NCBI RefSeq assembly: GCF_023278565.1
Contig: NC_064677.1
Span: 1,922,001 to 1,986,000 of the forward strand
Reading direction: 5' to 3'
DNA length: 64,000 bases
DNA from: Colletotrichum lupini
Lineage: Eukaryota > Ascomycota > Sordariomycetes > Glomerellales > Glomerellaceae
A model generated the notes under the pieces. That model ran no database searches. It saw only the letters and a list, made by a program, of their open reading frames with translations, and was not told the DNA's origin. Position 1 is the stretch's first letter. The number at the start of each line of letters is the position of its first letter. Positions 11,010 through 23,400 of this stretch are shown in pieces. Position numbers and translations under genes: made by a program.

Positions 11010-12220
11010 GGTGAAAGTTCGTGGGGGTAGCCCTTCGCTACACGCGGGTTTGGAGAGGTCCCCGCGGCGAGATCCTAGGTGGATGATCTGGCGTTTTTAT
11101 GAAGAAGTAGTAGTAGCTGCTTGAGACGGCATCCTTGGAGAGTGTGGTCGTGTGGAACGGCCCGTAGAGGGATAGAGAATGCGGGGGATGCGTGGGAGGA
11201 GGTCGATCCTGCGATATGAAGGTGGGCGTCCCACACACACGGGGCTGTCTGGCAGGCGGGCAAGGGTTCGGGTCCAGGAAGGAAGCAGCAGGCCGTGGGG
11301 AGAGGGTGATGATCTCTTTGCTGCAGAGTCGTGTAGGTCGCCGCGCGGTGCGATGCGATGCGGCGCACCAGAGGTCCTGACAGACCACACGGGTGGAAAA
11401 GTTATGGGCGGCGGTGGTTCGTACTGGTACACTGCAGGCGGACCAGCAGAGTGAATCAGGCGTAGGCGTAGAAGAGGTAGGCGTGGCAGGGCGGACGAGA
11501 GTAGGGTCGGACTGGGCCAATCGTGATGGCAGGTGTCCGTCGATTCGTCTTTTGGGAGTTCCGGCCTCTGGGTTTGGGGGTTGCTCGACAAAATGTGCGG
11601 GCCTGCGCAGTTGCTGCGATGGGCTCTCCAAGGCGAGGTGTGTGATGTGGCAGGTGTTGTATGCAAGTGACTGATTTGGGTCTATTTCCAGGTTGGGGTC
11701 GACGGGACCGACAGCATTGGCAAGCCGCTATGCAATGATCCCGCAGCGGATGCTCGTTCGTTTTTTTCGTGTCTTTCTTGACACCTTGCGTTCGCTTCTG
11801 GCAACTAGTTGCAGTCCTAGGTCGCGCAGGCTCGTGTCCGGCAAGAAGAATCCAACGTTGAATCGGGCGGGAGGTGGTTCGGCGCAACGAGAGAAAGTCT
11901 TGGGTGGTGGTGGTTCCTCGGGAGGGTGCGCACGGCGCAACAGTTGCAGATGAGTCAATGGGCAGATCCCTCGGGTCGAGTGCCGGGCGCGCAACTATTG
12001 AACACAATGAGTTGTCTGTTATTTTGTTTTTGGCAGGTTGACTTGTTTGGCGAGTGGTGCGGGTGATTGTGTGCGTGTGGTGAAGAAGAAGAAGGGTTGT
12101 GGTCTGTTGTTATGTAGTTGAGCAAAGCAGCAAAGGAGCGTTGCAGGTCAGACGTCGTTGGCAGTGGTGGTGGTGGTGACTGCGGGTGATGGTGGGTGTA
12201 GTAGTAGCAGCAGGAGCAGC

Positions 12221-12243
12221 GCGGTGCGGTGCGGTGCGGTGCG
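12221..12243. repeat. (GCGGT)n microsatellite
   Basis: Four perfect GCGGT units plus a partial one, in the PLC upstream region. Confidence 0.85.
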
Positions 12244-12442
12244 TGTGAGACTGACTGGGCTGGTAGAGGGTCAGGTCAAGACGGAAGGTGTGGTGGTGGT
12301 GGTGGCCAGTCAAGTCTTATGTGGGCGGGAGTGGTAGTTGGGGCCCGGGAAATTATGAGTAGACGGAGCGGGAAGGAGGCATAGCCAAGAGCTTTATTTT
12401 GGAGTAAGGGCAAAGGACCAGCACAAATAATGTCAGGGTCAG

Positions 12443-12457
12443 GAGAGAGAGAGAGAG
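12443..12457. repeat. (GA)n microsatellite
   Basis: 7.5 perfect GA units; part of a generally purine-rich + strand. Confidence 0.85.
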
Positions 12458-12895
12458 GGTGAGGGTGGAAACGAAGGGAAACGAGCAAAAGAGTACGGGA
12501 GGACGGGGGGGGGGGTCAAGAGGTGTGTGTACGAATTGGAAGTACCTACCAAAGTATCTCCTTGAGGTGTACGGATACGCAAGAAGGTAAGGCCTGATCA
12601 GGTAGACAGACAGGCGTGTGTGGACTTGCGGACAGTGGTGCTGGGCAAGGTTGAGCAGGGTAGCAAGTAGAGAGAGTCAGAGAGAGAGAGACGAGAAAAG
12701 CCCCCCAGTGAAGGAAGGTAGAGACACCGAGGGGAGTATGGCGTAGAGTGACTTGACAGGGCTCCTTCAGAGAGCGAGCGACCGAGAGTGGGAGAGAGGG
12801 AGGAAAGTGTGGGAGACAGAGACTAAGAGAAGACTCAGTAACCTTAGAGAGACAGAGACAGAACAGGTACACACCTCTCTGGGCCAAAGAAGAGA

Positions 12896-12913
12896 GTGTG
12901 TGTGTGTGTGTGT
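12896..12913. repeat. (GT)9 microsatellite
   Basis: Nine perfect GT units following an AG-rich run. Confidence 0.85.
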
Positions 12914-14800
12914 TTGCAGGGAAGGCGTGAAAGTAAAACGGGAGCGAAGATGGGCTGCCCAGATGGATGGGTAGAAATAAAGTAGGCCACATGGGCATCA
13001 TCAAGTATCTCCTCATACATGATAAGATGGCGAGATACATGGGTACAACGCACACGCCGGGCGGGAGGCAGAGGAGCGTGGATGGGCGCAGGAGTGTGGG
13101 CGCAGGGGCGTGTTGTACCTGATGGTGTAAGGCGAAAGAAGCCGGGGGGAGAGCCTGGGAGGGGAGAGGTACCTACAGAAATGGCCCATGGACAAGACAG
13201 ACAGCAATGGTCAACCGTGAAGGGCCAAAGGTTTGTGGGTAATGAGGAGGACCGGACGAGGAATGCGAAAGAAGGATACGCGCACACGCGGGCCAAGTCC
13301 AAAGTGCAAGTTATGGTCAGGCATCTTGGCTGGCAAGGCACGGTATTTCTCAAGGCGTCTATTCCCTCTCTACAATTTCATTCCCCCTACTCTGTCCATA
13401 CATTAGAACCTAAGCTGCCTTCCCAGACCTGTCTCTGTCAGGTCACTATATTGTGATGGAAGCGAAAGAGACAGACACAGACAGACAGCAAGAGAAAGGA
13501 AAGAAAAAAAAATAGTGAAAAGCGGAACACGAAAGGGCAAGAAAAGGTAAAGGCAAAATAGAGAGAAGGGAAATGGGAGGGCGAACGCTACGGACGGGGG
13601 CGTGAATTGGGAGACGGCACTAAGCTCTTCGAAGCATCTCAGTGGAAGCTATCCACAGAGATACGTATCTTTTCTGATCTTGAGGTGAGGTGCTGGTGCG
13701 GTACGTATCCCCAGGGTCAGCCCCACCATGTCCCGTCACTTTCGTCCATCCGTCACCGTGGAGTACCTGGAGGGCTGGTCTTTGCAGTGTCTAGCAGTGT
13801 CTCTCCTTTCTTCCGTGGCATCTCTCGTCATGTGTTTGTTATGTCTTCTCCGAACTGATTTCCCCCTTCTATTTTCCATTCTTCTCCTAAGATTGGACTC
13901 TCGAGAAAGCGGAGACACGAGGCTGGCCCGATGGCGAGACTGGACTGGCTGGGCTGCAATTGAGGGGCGGCCACGGAAGGGGGGGAAATGGGAGAGAGAG
14001 AGAGAAAGAGAGAGAAAAAAGTCACAGTCACGTAACCGTAGCGCACAGGGCCGAGATGGAGACGCTGGGCGTCACTTTGCAATCGCAGTTTGGATGGGAC
14101 ATCAAAAATGGGACATGAACGTCTCCTCCCCCAGTGGGGTACGTACCTGAGCTAGCTGGCGCCCCGGCCCTAGGACGACGTAAGGTATCCTCGTACCTTG
14201 GGACCTTGGGTGCTTGAGTACCTGACCAAGTACCTGGGGGAAGATGGAAGAGAAGAATCCAATCCCGACAGGGGGCAGCAGACTGGCAGGGAAAAGGCAC
14301 GAAATTGAACAGAAGGGCTGCACCGCTGCAGGGCAGAAAGCTCGACAACCAGTGACACAGCCCGCATAGGTCCGTAAGAAATATATACCTACGCAGTGCT
14401 CCGTACTTATTACTGTGTATGTAGTGCAGCAAAAGGGCTCATGCGCAGAAGATGGGGAACTGGGCAGAATTCAGAAAAAAGGGAGTCTTTCGGGGATTAG
14501 CGTTCATAGGGGAGAGAGAGTAACAGGCCGAAAGACAGCAAGAGAAAGGGTGTGTCGTCATACAATACAGAAGCAAAAAATGGGGTGTGTCGTTAACATG
14601 ACGAACAAATCATGGACGGACGGGGCCCTGGAGAAAAAAAAGACTGAGAGTGAAGGCGAAAAAGACAGGAGAGGGCAAGCAGGGAGACGCCGAAAGAGAC
14701 GGGGGCCACCGGTCCTCCCACCAGCCCAAAAATACAGAAAACCCACGAAGACAGGACAAAAAAAAAACACATCAAAAAGAAGGGGCAACGCAACGGCAGA

Positions 14801-17800
14801 AAAATAAAATAAAAATAAAAACCTTCAGGAACATGGAGGACAAGACAGGGCCCACGACAGCCAGGGCAGACAGGGGACATGGCATTCTCTGCAAGTACGT
14901 ACCTCTGCAATTCCCATGCTGCGTGCTGCGTATTCTCCCCCTTCCCGGGCTCCGTCATGTCATGGGCAGGCCACAAGCCGCAAAGCCGCAAGCCCGCACC
15001 CGCACCATGGGCTTCCGGGGAAACCCAAGGGAGGCCTGATGTAGAAGGAAAAAGAACGATTCCAATACCAGGAACCGCTGTTGCTCCGGCTCATGCTGGC
15101 TCTTCTCTGCCTGCTTGCTGCGCTGCTCTCTTCCCTCCTGAGGATACGCAGTATGGTAGGTAGGGATCAAGGTACCTCCAGGCGACGACAACCTCCAAGG
15201 TACCGTACCGGCCGGATACAACGCCATGTGCACCGCTCTCGTCCAGAACAGGGGTCCCGCTGGCATGGAAAAGGAGGGAGGGTGTGCGAGATGGATGACT
15301 CCTCTCTGTCTCTGTCGCTGTTGCTGTCTCTCCCACACGCAGTTGGAATGTCTTGTGCGTCGCCCGAGACCACCGTCCGGGGACAAGTCAGAAGCAACTG
15401 CCCACGCCAAACCCCAACGCCAGCACTCAACACACGCGCCAGACCGGGCCCATGTCCCTCATCCCCCAGGGCCCAAAGTCCTCAAGTGGCTCTCTCTCTC
15501 TCTCTCTCTGTCTCGCCTGTGGCACAGTCGTCCGCTGCGCATCTCGCCATGTTTCCACCTCATTTGCCCCCTCAGGGGCTGCGTGCGTATTGTTTCCGAT
15601 GTCTCGTCCTTTATTTTCTTGTATTGCCTCGCCCGTTGGATCATCAATGGCACCCCGTTTGACGAAACAATCTCCTCGTCCCGTCTTTGGTAATCTTGAA
15701 TTCTTCCTCCCGGGCAGCAGGATTTTAGCACACACCCACGCGCCACAGGCAAGAATAACCTCGATGGCTGCCTTGTCTTGTACTCCCGGGTCCATACTGC
15801 AGGATGAAGTATGGCATGGCAGCATTCCCGCCTTACGTTGGCCTTGTCGGATCCTGCCAGCTCTGCCCTGTCTTGTGCAACCATCAACATGACTGCGGCT
15901 GCTGCTGCGGTGTATATCCATGTCGAGGCCAGCATTGGCGGCGCCATGCTATCGCACTTTCAACTTGACATGCAAAAGATGACGGCAGCCAACGATGCAC
16001 TCATCCGGGTCCTGCGAGACTCGAAACTTGCGCCTTCCTTGCCAACAAAAAGGTTGTCGTCTTCCGTGCGGCGTGCGGCGGTGGTCTCGGCGGACGACGC
16101 GGTATACCTCGGCGCCTGGCTCGCTGTGAAATGAGCAAGGTGGGATCAAGTACCACCAAAGCTATATACTGTTGAGGCGACAAGTACCTGCGTCCGCCGT
16201 CGCGCGTTGGAAAAAGCCCGGTCTGGGGAGATGAAAGCCAATGCTCGGGCATCTCAACAAGGCTCTACAAGTAGGGACCACAGAGTCGGGTAAAAGGGCC
16301 AACGTGCCGAGTTGGTCAGATACATTCGCGATGCAGTGCCATAACGCATCTGTACAGAAATAGGTACCGTCAGTACGCAGGCAATCGATGGCAGCGATGA
16401 TGCCTTGCTCGACGGCCAGAGCTTGCCGTCCAAGAAACCAGTCGTCGACAGCATCAACAGGTACCGTCGGTGACGAAAGGGCCTGTGAGGTCAGTCTGAC
16501 ATGATGATCCCATGTTTGTCGTCCGCTAAAACTAGGTGCCGAGGAACCGTAATTGGTGTCTTGTTTCCCCCAGACTCTATTACGTCGACGCCCTTTCTGC
16601 ACGCGCCATGGCATGCCGCAATGTCGCTTTGATGCGTTGTGCTCTGTAGAGCCCAGTGCTCGCCATTGCTTGCCCGTACCGCCCTATCTCGACCGCCGTT
16701 GCATCGCGCCCTGGGCTTCGGTGACGATGCGTTAATGCGATACGTGTCACCCAATTTCCCAGTCTTTCTTGCTGGCTCGTCACCCATTCAGGAAGTGTGT
16801 TTCTCGTCTGATTTTGGCATTTGCTCTCGCGTGCCGAATCTCCGCCCTTCCGCCGTAGGCCTCATCCTCGTCGTCCCAGCGTCTCTGCCTTTTGTCATGT
16901 CCAGCTGACCTCAACCTTTCTCCAGCTGTTACAAAAGTCAAAATGTACGCAACTTTGCCCTTTGATTCGACCATCAAGGGATTTGCTCATTTCGACACAG
17001 GATCGGCGGTTGATTGTTGCTCATCAACAGTCCAAGAACCTGGTAGACCCGGTTGCATTCCAACGTTGGACGTCGCCGATGGCTCAATGTTGATCTTGCT
17101 TGTTGCTGCTCGCAGCCTGTCCTCTTCAGACGCAGCGAGCGGTCATCGCTGGCTTCCTGCGAGCAGTGCACGCATTCCGCACCGGAGATATTCAGCTGGC
17201 CTGCACCACCCGCACTTGGACGGCGTGGTCAGCCGGTCGTCGCATGCGGCCGTGGGGGCGTGAGTGACATCTTGCGTACCCAAGGCATACTGAGCTGTCG
17301 TTATCGAAGCCGACATCGAGGTACCTCGTCCACAGCGTTGATAACGCTCTTCTTCTTGTGACTGGCCATCTTCTCCATCCTTGAACCATTCCATCGTGAT
17401 CCTGAGATACTTCGTACGCAAACCGGGAGCCGTTGGGCAAGGATGCTCCTCCGAAAGCGCCGCAACCAGTCGAGGTGACTCCCTTATGCTCAGCGGTGAC
17501 CCACGCCTCCCATCTTTCGGTGTACCGGGGATGCCTCATTACCTCAGCACGCATTTGCTCTTCCCCACCACATTGTTCCTGTCCGGATCAAACGTCTGGG
17601 TGTAACGCTTCCAAGGTGAGCACCGGAAAGCAAAGAGGTTGCCTACAATGGTCTTCCAGCAGGGTACACCCTTCGGCGCTTGCTCCGGACTGACGCTGCC
17701 TTCCCCGTAGTGCTTTTGGGCCCTCAACCCCATAGTATGGAAGCGTCGGGACTAAAGTCGCGGGAAAGACGGAAGAGACTCCTGCAGACTAGTTTTCTTG

Positions 17801-18387
17801 TCGCTCAAGGAGTTTTCGTCGTCTCAGTGTCCCAGAGGGCAATTGCTATAGTCTCGACGTTCGCCCCTACAGCTCTGAATTTGCCGCCAACGGAGGAAAC
17901 CCGAGACCTTGAGACGACCAAGCAGAACTCTAATTGTCCACTTGTGTTGCATCCTGTGGCGGTAGCGTGTGGCTGGTCATCGCAGACCGTGGGCACACGG
18001 CCAAAGACGCACCATCAAGAAATGAATAAGGGCCTTGATCATCTGAGAGTCCGAGTGGCTATCGAGCCGTTTGATTGGTGTCCCCTTTGCCTTCAAACCA
18101 AGCTCGTCCTCGACTCCCTCGACCAAAGATAGCAACGATTGCTTAACGTAGACCCTGACTTGCCCCGTTGCGAGACGGTGAGACCTGATCAACAGAGCCG
18201 CTCCAGGGGTGCCATCTTGTGTGGTTGTTTGGGTGTGGCTTCCGGGGCTGCCTGTATGGGATTCCACCGATCAACATGGACGTTACGGGAATTTAGACAG
18301 GAGATCGCTGTCCACTGGCGCTAGTGGGTAGCGGTCGCAGGGTTGGGCTGTTTTTGCTTTATCCTCTCCCATCAGCTCCCATTCCTT
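14801..18387. other. Gene-free stretch
   Basis: Balanced GC composition. Only short frames (up to about 190 codons) overlap one another on both strands. None shows a recognisable domain, plausible exon chain or codon bias. An almost pure CT run lies near 15486-15510. No feature is supported. Confidence 0.5.
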
Positions 18388-18402
18388 TTGTAAGTCACGA
18401 CC
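18388..18402. repeat. Left copy of 15-bp flanking direct repeat
   Basis: TTGTAAGTCACGACC. It matches 20407-20421 (TTGTGAGTCACGACC) at 14 of 15 positions; the mismatch is an A/G transition. The two copies exactly bracket the AT-rich block, as expected for a target-site duplication. Confidence 0.7.
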
Positions 18403-18473
18403 TAAGTACCTTATTATTAAAGAAAGTTAATTCTTTCTAAGTTATAAGTATAAGAATATAGTTTTAATAAACC

Positions 18474-18497
18474 CCCCGACGGAGCAATCCGCCGGGG
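18474..18497. repeat. GC-rich hairpin near left end of the relic
   Basis: Inverted repeat with 10-base arms (CCCCGACGGA and TCCGCCGGGG) and a 4-base loop. Nine of ten positions pair, with one A/C mismatch. It lies about 70 bp inside the left boundary of the AT-rich insertion. Confidence 0.8.
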
Positions 18498-20317
18498 CCG
18501 TACCGTATATTACGTATTAGGGAAAACTAGGTATATTGCGCTCCATACCTAACTACTAATCAAAACAGCAGTCAACCGACTCGACCGTTGTCTTCCTTTC
18601 ATCAACTCCCGACCTTCCCCCGCCCGTCTAGAGGGCGAGCTACACCTACTCTAATACATATAAGACCTCCTAGTACTAGCCTGCGTAAGCGGCTAGATCC
18701 CGTATTATATACTCCTTCTTATTAAGGGTTAGGGGGCCCCTTATATATTCCCTTATATTTATAATATAACCTATATCAGAGGGATTTCTAGCTCTATAAA
18801 GTATAATTTCTAAGCTAGCGTTAATATATTAAATCTTAACGTCCGTATTAGCCCGGCTATTTACGGCGTTCGTATTATTACCTAGCTAAATTCTATATTA
18901 TTAAAAAGTACTTTACTAATCCTTAAGCATATTTACGTTAATTATAATAGCTATAGCGTCGAGCTAGCTAAAAAGGGCACCTAGCCCGAGAGGGGTAGAC
19001 TTATTAATAGGCATTTTTAGTTCTAACTTATTAATTACTAACTATATACTAAGAGAGTAGGTTCTTATTAAAGTAGTATTTTAACTAGCTAACCTTTTAA
19101 CTAGTTATCTAACTAGCTATTTAGGTAGTAGTTTATATATTAATAGGTTTATTTAATAGATTTATTTAGTAAATTTATTTAATTTAAATAGAGAGTAGCT
19201 TTAGGCGATATTAGAAGCGATAAGGATAAAAAGAATTTTTATAAGCTCTAGTATAAGTAATAAATATTAGCTTATTTAGCCCTTTTTTTAGAAACCTCTA
19301 CGTTATTATTAAAATTTAGAACCTTTGCGGTTAAAGAAGGCTACCTCTAACTATTATAGCTAATTATTATAGCTAATTATTATGGCTAACCTCTACCGTT
19401 AACCTTTTTAGCTAGCACTACCGCAGGGTAGCTTACTTATTCCGAATTATATAGCGGTTTTCGTATTAAAATTATTATATTACGTTAAGCGCGTACTTAG
19501 GGCATATTATGCGTATTATATAGTTAAAAAGTGTACCGTATTATATAATTTTTTTTAAAAGCGTGATCCCGTTAAGGTCGATCTTTTGTGCTTATAAAGC
19601 CGGAAAAAAACCACTATATAGTTTTAATAAAATAATATAGTACTTACTTAGTACTTAAATTAAGATACTTTTTTAAACTTGTTATAAAAAAAAGATAATT
19701 ATATCATTAATTACTTATTATCGAGGTCTATAAGTAGTATTATAGTTTTAATTATAATAGTTTTATTTATAATAAATAAAAAGTCTAATTATAAGTCCTT
19801 TAAAAGCCTTTTTTTAAAAGCTATAAGAGCCTCTAAGTTAAGTTAAAATACTTATTAAGATATTAATAACTAAACTAATTTTATAATAATAACTTTAATA
19901 AAAGACTTAGTAAATAATATTAAAAGCTTTATTAATATTAAGTACGATTTATAAAATATAATAACGTAGCTATAGAGTATTATTAATATATTTTATATTA
20001 AAAAGGGTATTATTAATATTAATAAAATAAATAGGGCCGTATTAATATAATACCTCGGCTTTTTTTTATAATTTAAAAATAATTACTTTAAATAGTATTA
20101 AAAGTTTATTAAAAAGCTCTCTTAAGTATTCTAGTATATTTATTATTATTTTTATAATAATAAGATTTTTAATACTTATATATAAAAGTAAGTTATTTAT
20201 TTTTAAATAATAATATTAGCTTATTAATAAGCTATTAAAACTGCGATTTTAGCGATCTTTTAATGAGGGAGAGGATAAAATAAAGAAAAAAATAAGTAAT
20301 TTATAAAAAGGGTTAAG

Positions 20318-20406
20318 GTTAAATAGTGCGGAATTTAAGGGTAGGGTAGCGTCTATATATATTGCGGTAATCCTTCAGTAATGCAAAACGATGGAGTTAA
20401 ATAGTG
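20318..20406. repeat. Repeated 11-mer at right end of the relic
   Basis: GTTAAATAGTG occurs at 20318-20328 and again at 20396-20406. The second copy directly abuts the flanking direct repeat. The 78-bp period and terminal position suggest an element end or tail repeat. Confidence 0.7.
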
Positions 20407-20421
20407 TTGTGAGTCACGACC
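20407..20421. repeat. Right copy of 15-bp flanking direct repeat
   Basis: TTGTGAGTCACGACC, partner of 18388-18402 with one A/G difference; candidate target-site duplication. Confidence 0.7.
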
Positions 20422-23400
20422 GTTTCTGTCTATTCTACTGTTTGGGAGGTTGAAAGAAGAGAGTATTTCTTGATGCGTCGACGGCCTTTGATGTTCAACC
20501 GACCCCATGGTTGTTGATGCTGCGAGAACAGGGGTGGTTTTAGTTGCAGCTCCTCAATCCGCCCTGTTGGGACTGCTCTGACTGTCGGGCACTCTCTCTA
20601 TCTTGGCTTCATTTGAAAGTGATCCATCACTATGGTTAGCAGTCGCCCGGCCGCTGTGTGATCTGGGTGTACTGGACCGCGGCGCAATGCGTACGGAAAC
20701 TTGCCAGCAAACCGGCTGAGCCCCGTGGTCCAAATACAGACGAGAGGATGCGTGCGGGAAAGACCCCAAATTTTCCTGGCTTTGCTGTGTCTACATTGCC
20801 ATCCCAACCCTCATCCTTGGCGAATATTCATCATGAGTGACGTGGCGTCCAAGGTAGATTCAACGGCTGGCTGACATGAAGTCAAAGTCGTTCAACGTCG
20901 GGACGTTATCACGCAATCAGTCATTCGTCAAGACATCTACGGATGCGGCGGGTTGAGTTGGACAGTAATTTACTGCCACATCAAGGCTGCGCAATTCCTC
21001 CGTCACGGTCACTCGTTCTCGGTCAGATGCAGCCGGAACCGTGAGGGGAGACGTGCGGCTTGGTACAGCACGTCGTCGGCGATATTGCGATTTGCTCGAG
21101 TGTCTTGCAGCATAAGAGCCGAACTGCAATCTTGGTAGGGAACCGTGGTTGCGCAGGAATGCGAGTTGTGGGGTAGGTAGCATCGCACAGGGAACCCGGG
21201 CAAGGGAGGTTCGTTCTGACTCTGCTCTACTCACAGTGCTCAAACGTTGGTAATGAGAAAGCAACGGCAGAGATTTCTCTGTCGTTCATTCTGAGGGCCT
21301 CGTGTGGTGCTGCCGCTATCAACGATCTTGGTGCGGAAGCCACTGTCGAAGGGGGTTCGATGACTAGATCAGGGCAAGCCACACACTCTTGGTGACGGAC
21401 CGCCACCATCAAGGATGATCAGCACGCGCTGCTTGACAGTCCGGCTGGCCGCGGAGGCGGCGCCGAAGCCATTGGGGCCAAAGACAAAAAAAAGTTGGCG
21501 AGCTTAGTATCCGCAGAAATCGTCATACTGCGTTTGCGTACCCGGCCTGCGACTATTGTCTCGTTTGCCTCAGCACGACCTTGGCTGGATAACAATATCA
21601 GCTCCCTCTCTGCACCGAAGGCGGCTGTTCGGATCTCAAGCGAGAGCTGGGCAAGCAATTGGCAATTGTGCTAATTTTGAGGAGCTCTGGGCGTGTCTCT
21701 GATGGCATTCTTCGAATCAAAACTTGGCCAGCGTAGCAGAAGGAGGGGGGTGTGGCTATCCGAGCCGGTGCTCCTATTTCAACGGGTAAAGATGTGGTTG
21801 AAGGACCATTGCGAATGGTGCAAGTACCCGTCCAGTACAGTACTTTGCGCTGCCTCAAACATTGAAGCCCGCTTTGCCCAGCGAAACCATTCCGCATCAG
21901 AATGGCTTGAATGGCCAAACTGAGGTCGAGGAGGGAAAACACAGGCGCGGTGGAGATGAGACTTGACAGGTCCCGTCAGATGGCTGACTGTATGTCGTTT
22001 TGTCTTTGCCCGTACCTCTTCTAAATTTGCATCGTGTTGCTGATGCGAGGGGTGGTTAGTGGCTGGTCGACCCCCCGCCACACCCAACTCCGCAAACCTG
22101 ACCTTGTGAGTAGCACTGTCGAGATGAGACTTGAGGGGAACGTCCTTCCGTGGGCACCACCAATAACGCAACGGAGCTGCAGCATCGCATCTGGGGACTA
22201 CCATATGCAGCCTTGCCCGCGGCCCCCTGCTCACCACGCAACTCCGCATCATCGGCGCCGGATGGGCGTCACCTGAGCAGAGGGGATTGGCCAGCTGGCG
22301 CTCGATGACTCCTGCGAGGGCGGGTACACACATCTCGCAGCAAATCTGCTGTTTCTGATCCGCTGCTGGATTCTGTTGCGTTGCTGGCGTGTCTGAGGCG
22401 CGTCTTGGTTACCCTGCCCTGATGCGATGCGACGACCAAGACACGTTGGCTGTGCTGTGAAAAGGATAGCCAACGAGCTGGCCGCCGAACCTGGTCCTCC
22501 TGCAGATGACTGTCTGGCGCTGTCGTCCTTCACTGCCTCGTGTCTTGAGCCTTGGCTGCGCTCACCTCCAATAAGCATAACGCAGAGGTCAACGAGAAAC
22601 TGTCCACCAGCCGAACGCAAAAGGTGTTGAGCGCAAGCTACGGCGCTAGCACCACGTCCGTCGGGCTCCTATGCGGCGGGCATGTCTTGCTAGTCCCGGG
22701 GGACCGACCAACTGGCCGCTGCGGGGTTCAAGAAACCGCGGGCTACCAGGGTCGTGGTTGAGGAATGCCGAGTTTCTCCCCAACTTGCATTTTTGGCTGG
22801 ATGGACGCTGAGAAGTGCATCACACCGACATTTGCTTTTCGCGGACGAGGCAGGTCATGTGGTGGTTTCTATCAACGTGCCTAAGCAGCCATTTGCCCGT
22901 GCAGCACGATGGTATGCAGCAATCAGTCGCTTGGCGATGAGAACGCGGCCCGATGGTCTTGACTCCAATGGATGAGCTAGCAAGCGCTGTCGTGCCCCAA
23001 TCTCCAAGCCGTCGACAAGTCGGCAGATACATTGCTGCGCGATGCAGCCAACGCCAGCGTCATGTATGTCATTGCCTGCGTATGCCAAACGTGCGATAAG
23101 GATGAGACGAACGCGGGTTAGACCGGGTGTCAATGGCATAGTGTAAGCATGCGATTGTGCTATATCCTGCTGAGCCGGTAACCGTCTTTTCCGATCAACC
23201 GCCCAGCCGCCAGGTGACGAAAACCCACCCGGCCGAAGAGTGATAGCCGCCGGATGGCTCCCTTAGTTGCGAATGATATTGCGAACGACAATAGCTGAAC
23301 TCCCTGTCTGTGTTGCATTTGGGCAGGCCTGTCGACTCGCTGCTCTTTTTGTCCATTTATTCTCCATTGTTCGTGTTTGATGCGCAGACTGACGTTGCGT

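Larger units (their letters stand above)
11010..14800 (-). promoter_or_regulatory. Probable long leader/promoter of the PLC gene
   Basis: Immediately upstream of the PLC start. Read on the minus (PLC) strand, this 3.8 kb is pyrimidine-rich with many CT, CCT and CTTT runs; the + strand shows GAGA, GGGG and GTGG runs. Such C/T-rich tracts mark transcription-start regions and leaders of filamentous fungal genes. No conserved coding frame was found; the longest minus frame beside the gene (11631-11038) begins with TTG, not ATG. Boundaries are approximate and the regulatory role is inferred from composition and position. Confidence 0.45.
18403..20406. mobile_element. RIP-degraded transposable-element relic, class unknown
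   Basis: A 2004-bp block whose composition breaks sharply from its flanks. From about 18680 to 20310 it is extremely TpA-rich and poor in CpA and TpG, and most remaining C is followed by G, C or T. This is the signature of repeat-induced point mutation, a premeiotic C-to-T process that acts on duplicated DNA in Pezizomycotina. No frame of 60 codons survives in any of six frames. The ends are less altered: a GC-rich hairpin at 18474-18497 on the left and a repeated 11-mer at 20318-20328 and 20396-20406 on the right. No terminal inverted repeat or long terminal repeat is visible. A 13-15 bp duplication would suit a non-LTR retrotransposon or a short relic of one, but the class cannot be fixed. 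Confidence 0.75.

Noticed and set aside
11038..11631. 197-codon minus-strand frame just upstream of PLC
   Set aside because: Starts with TTG, is out of frame with PLC and is driven by the pyrimidine-rich leader.
18403..20406. Terminal inverted or long terminal repeats for the AT-rich relic
   Set aside because: The two ends do not match each other in direct or inverted orientation beyond the flanking 15-mer.
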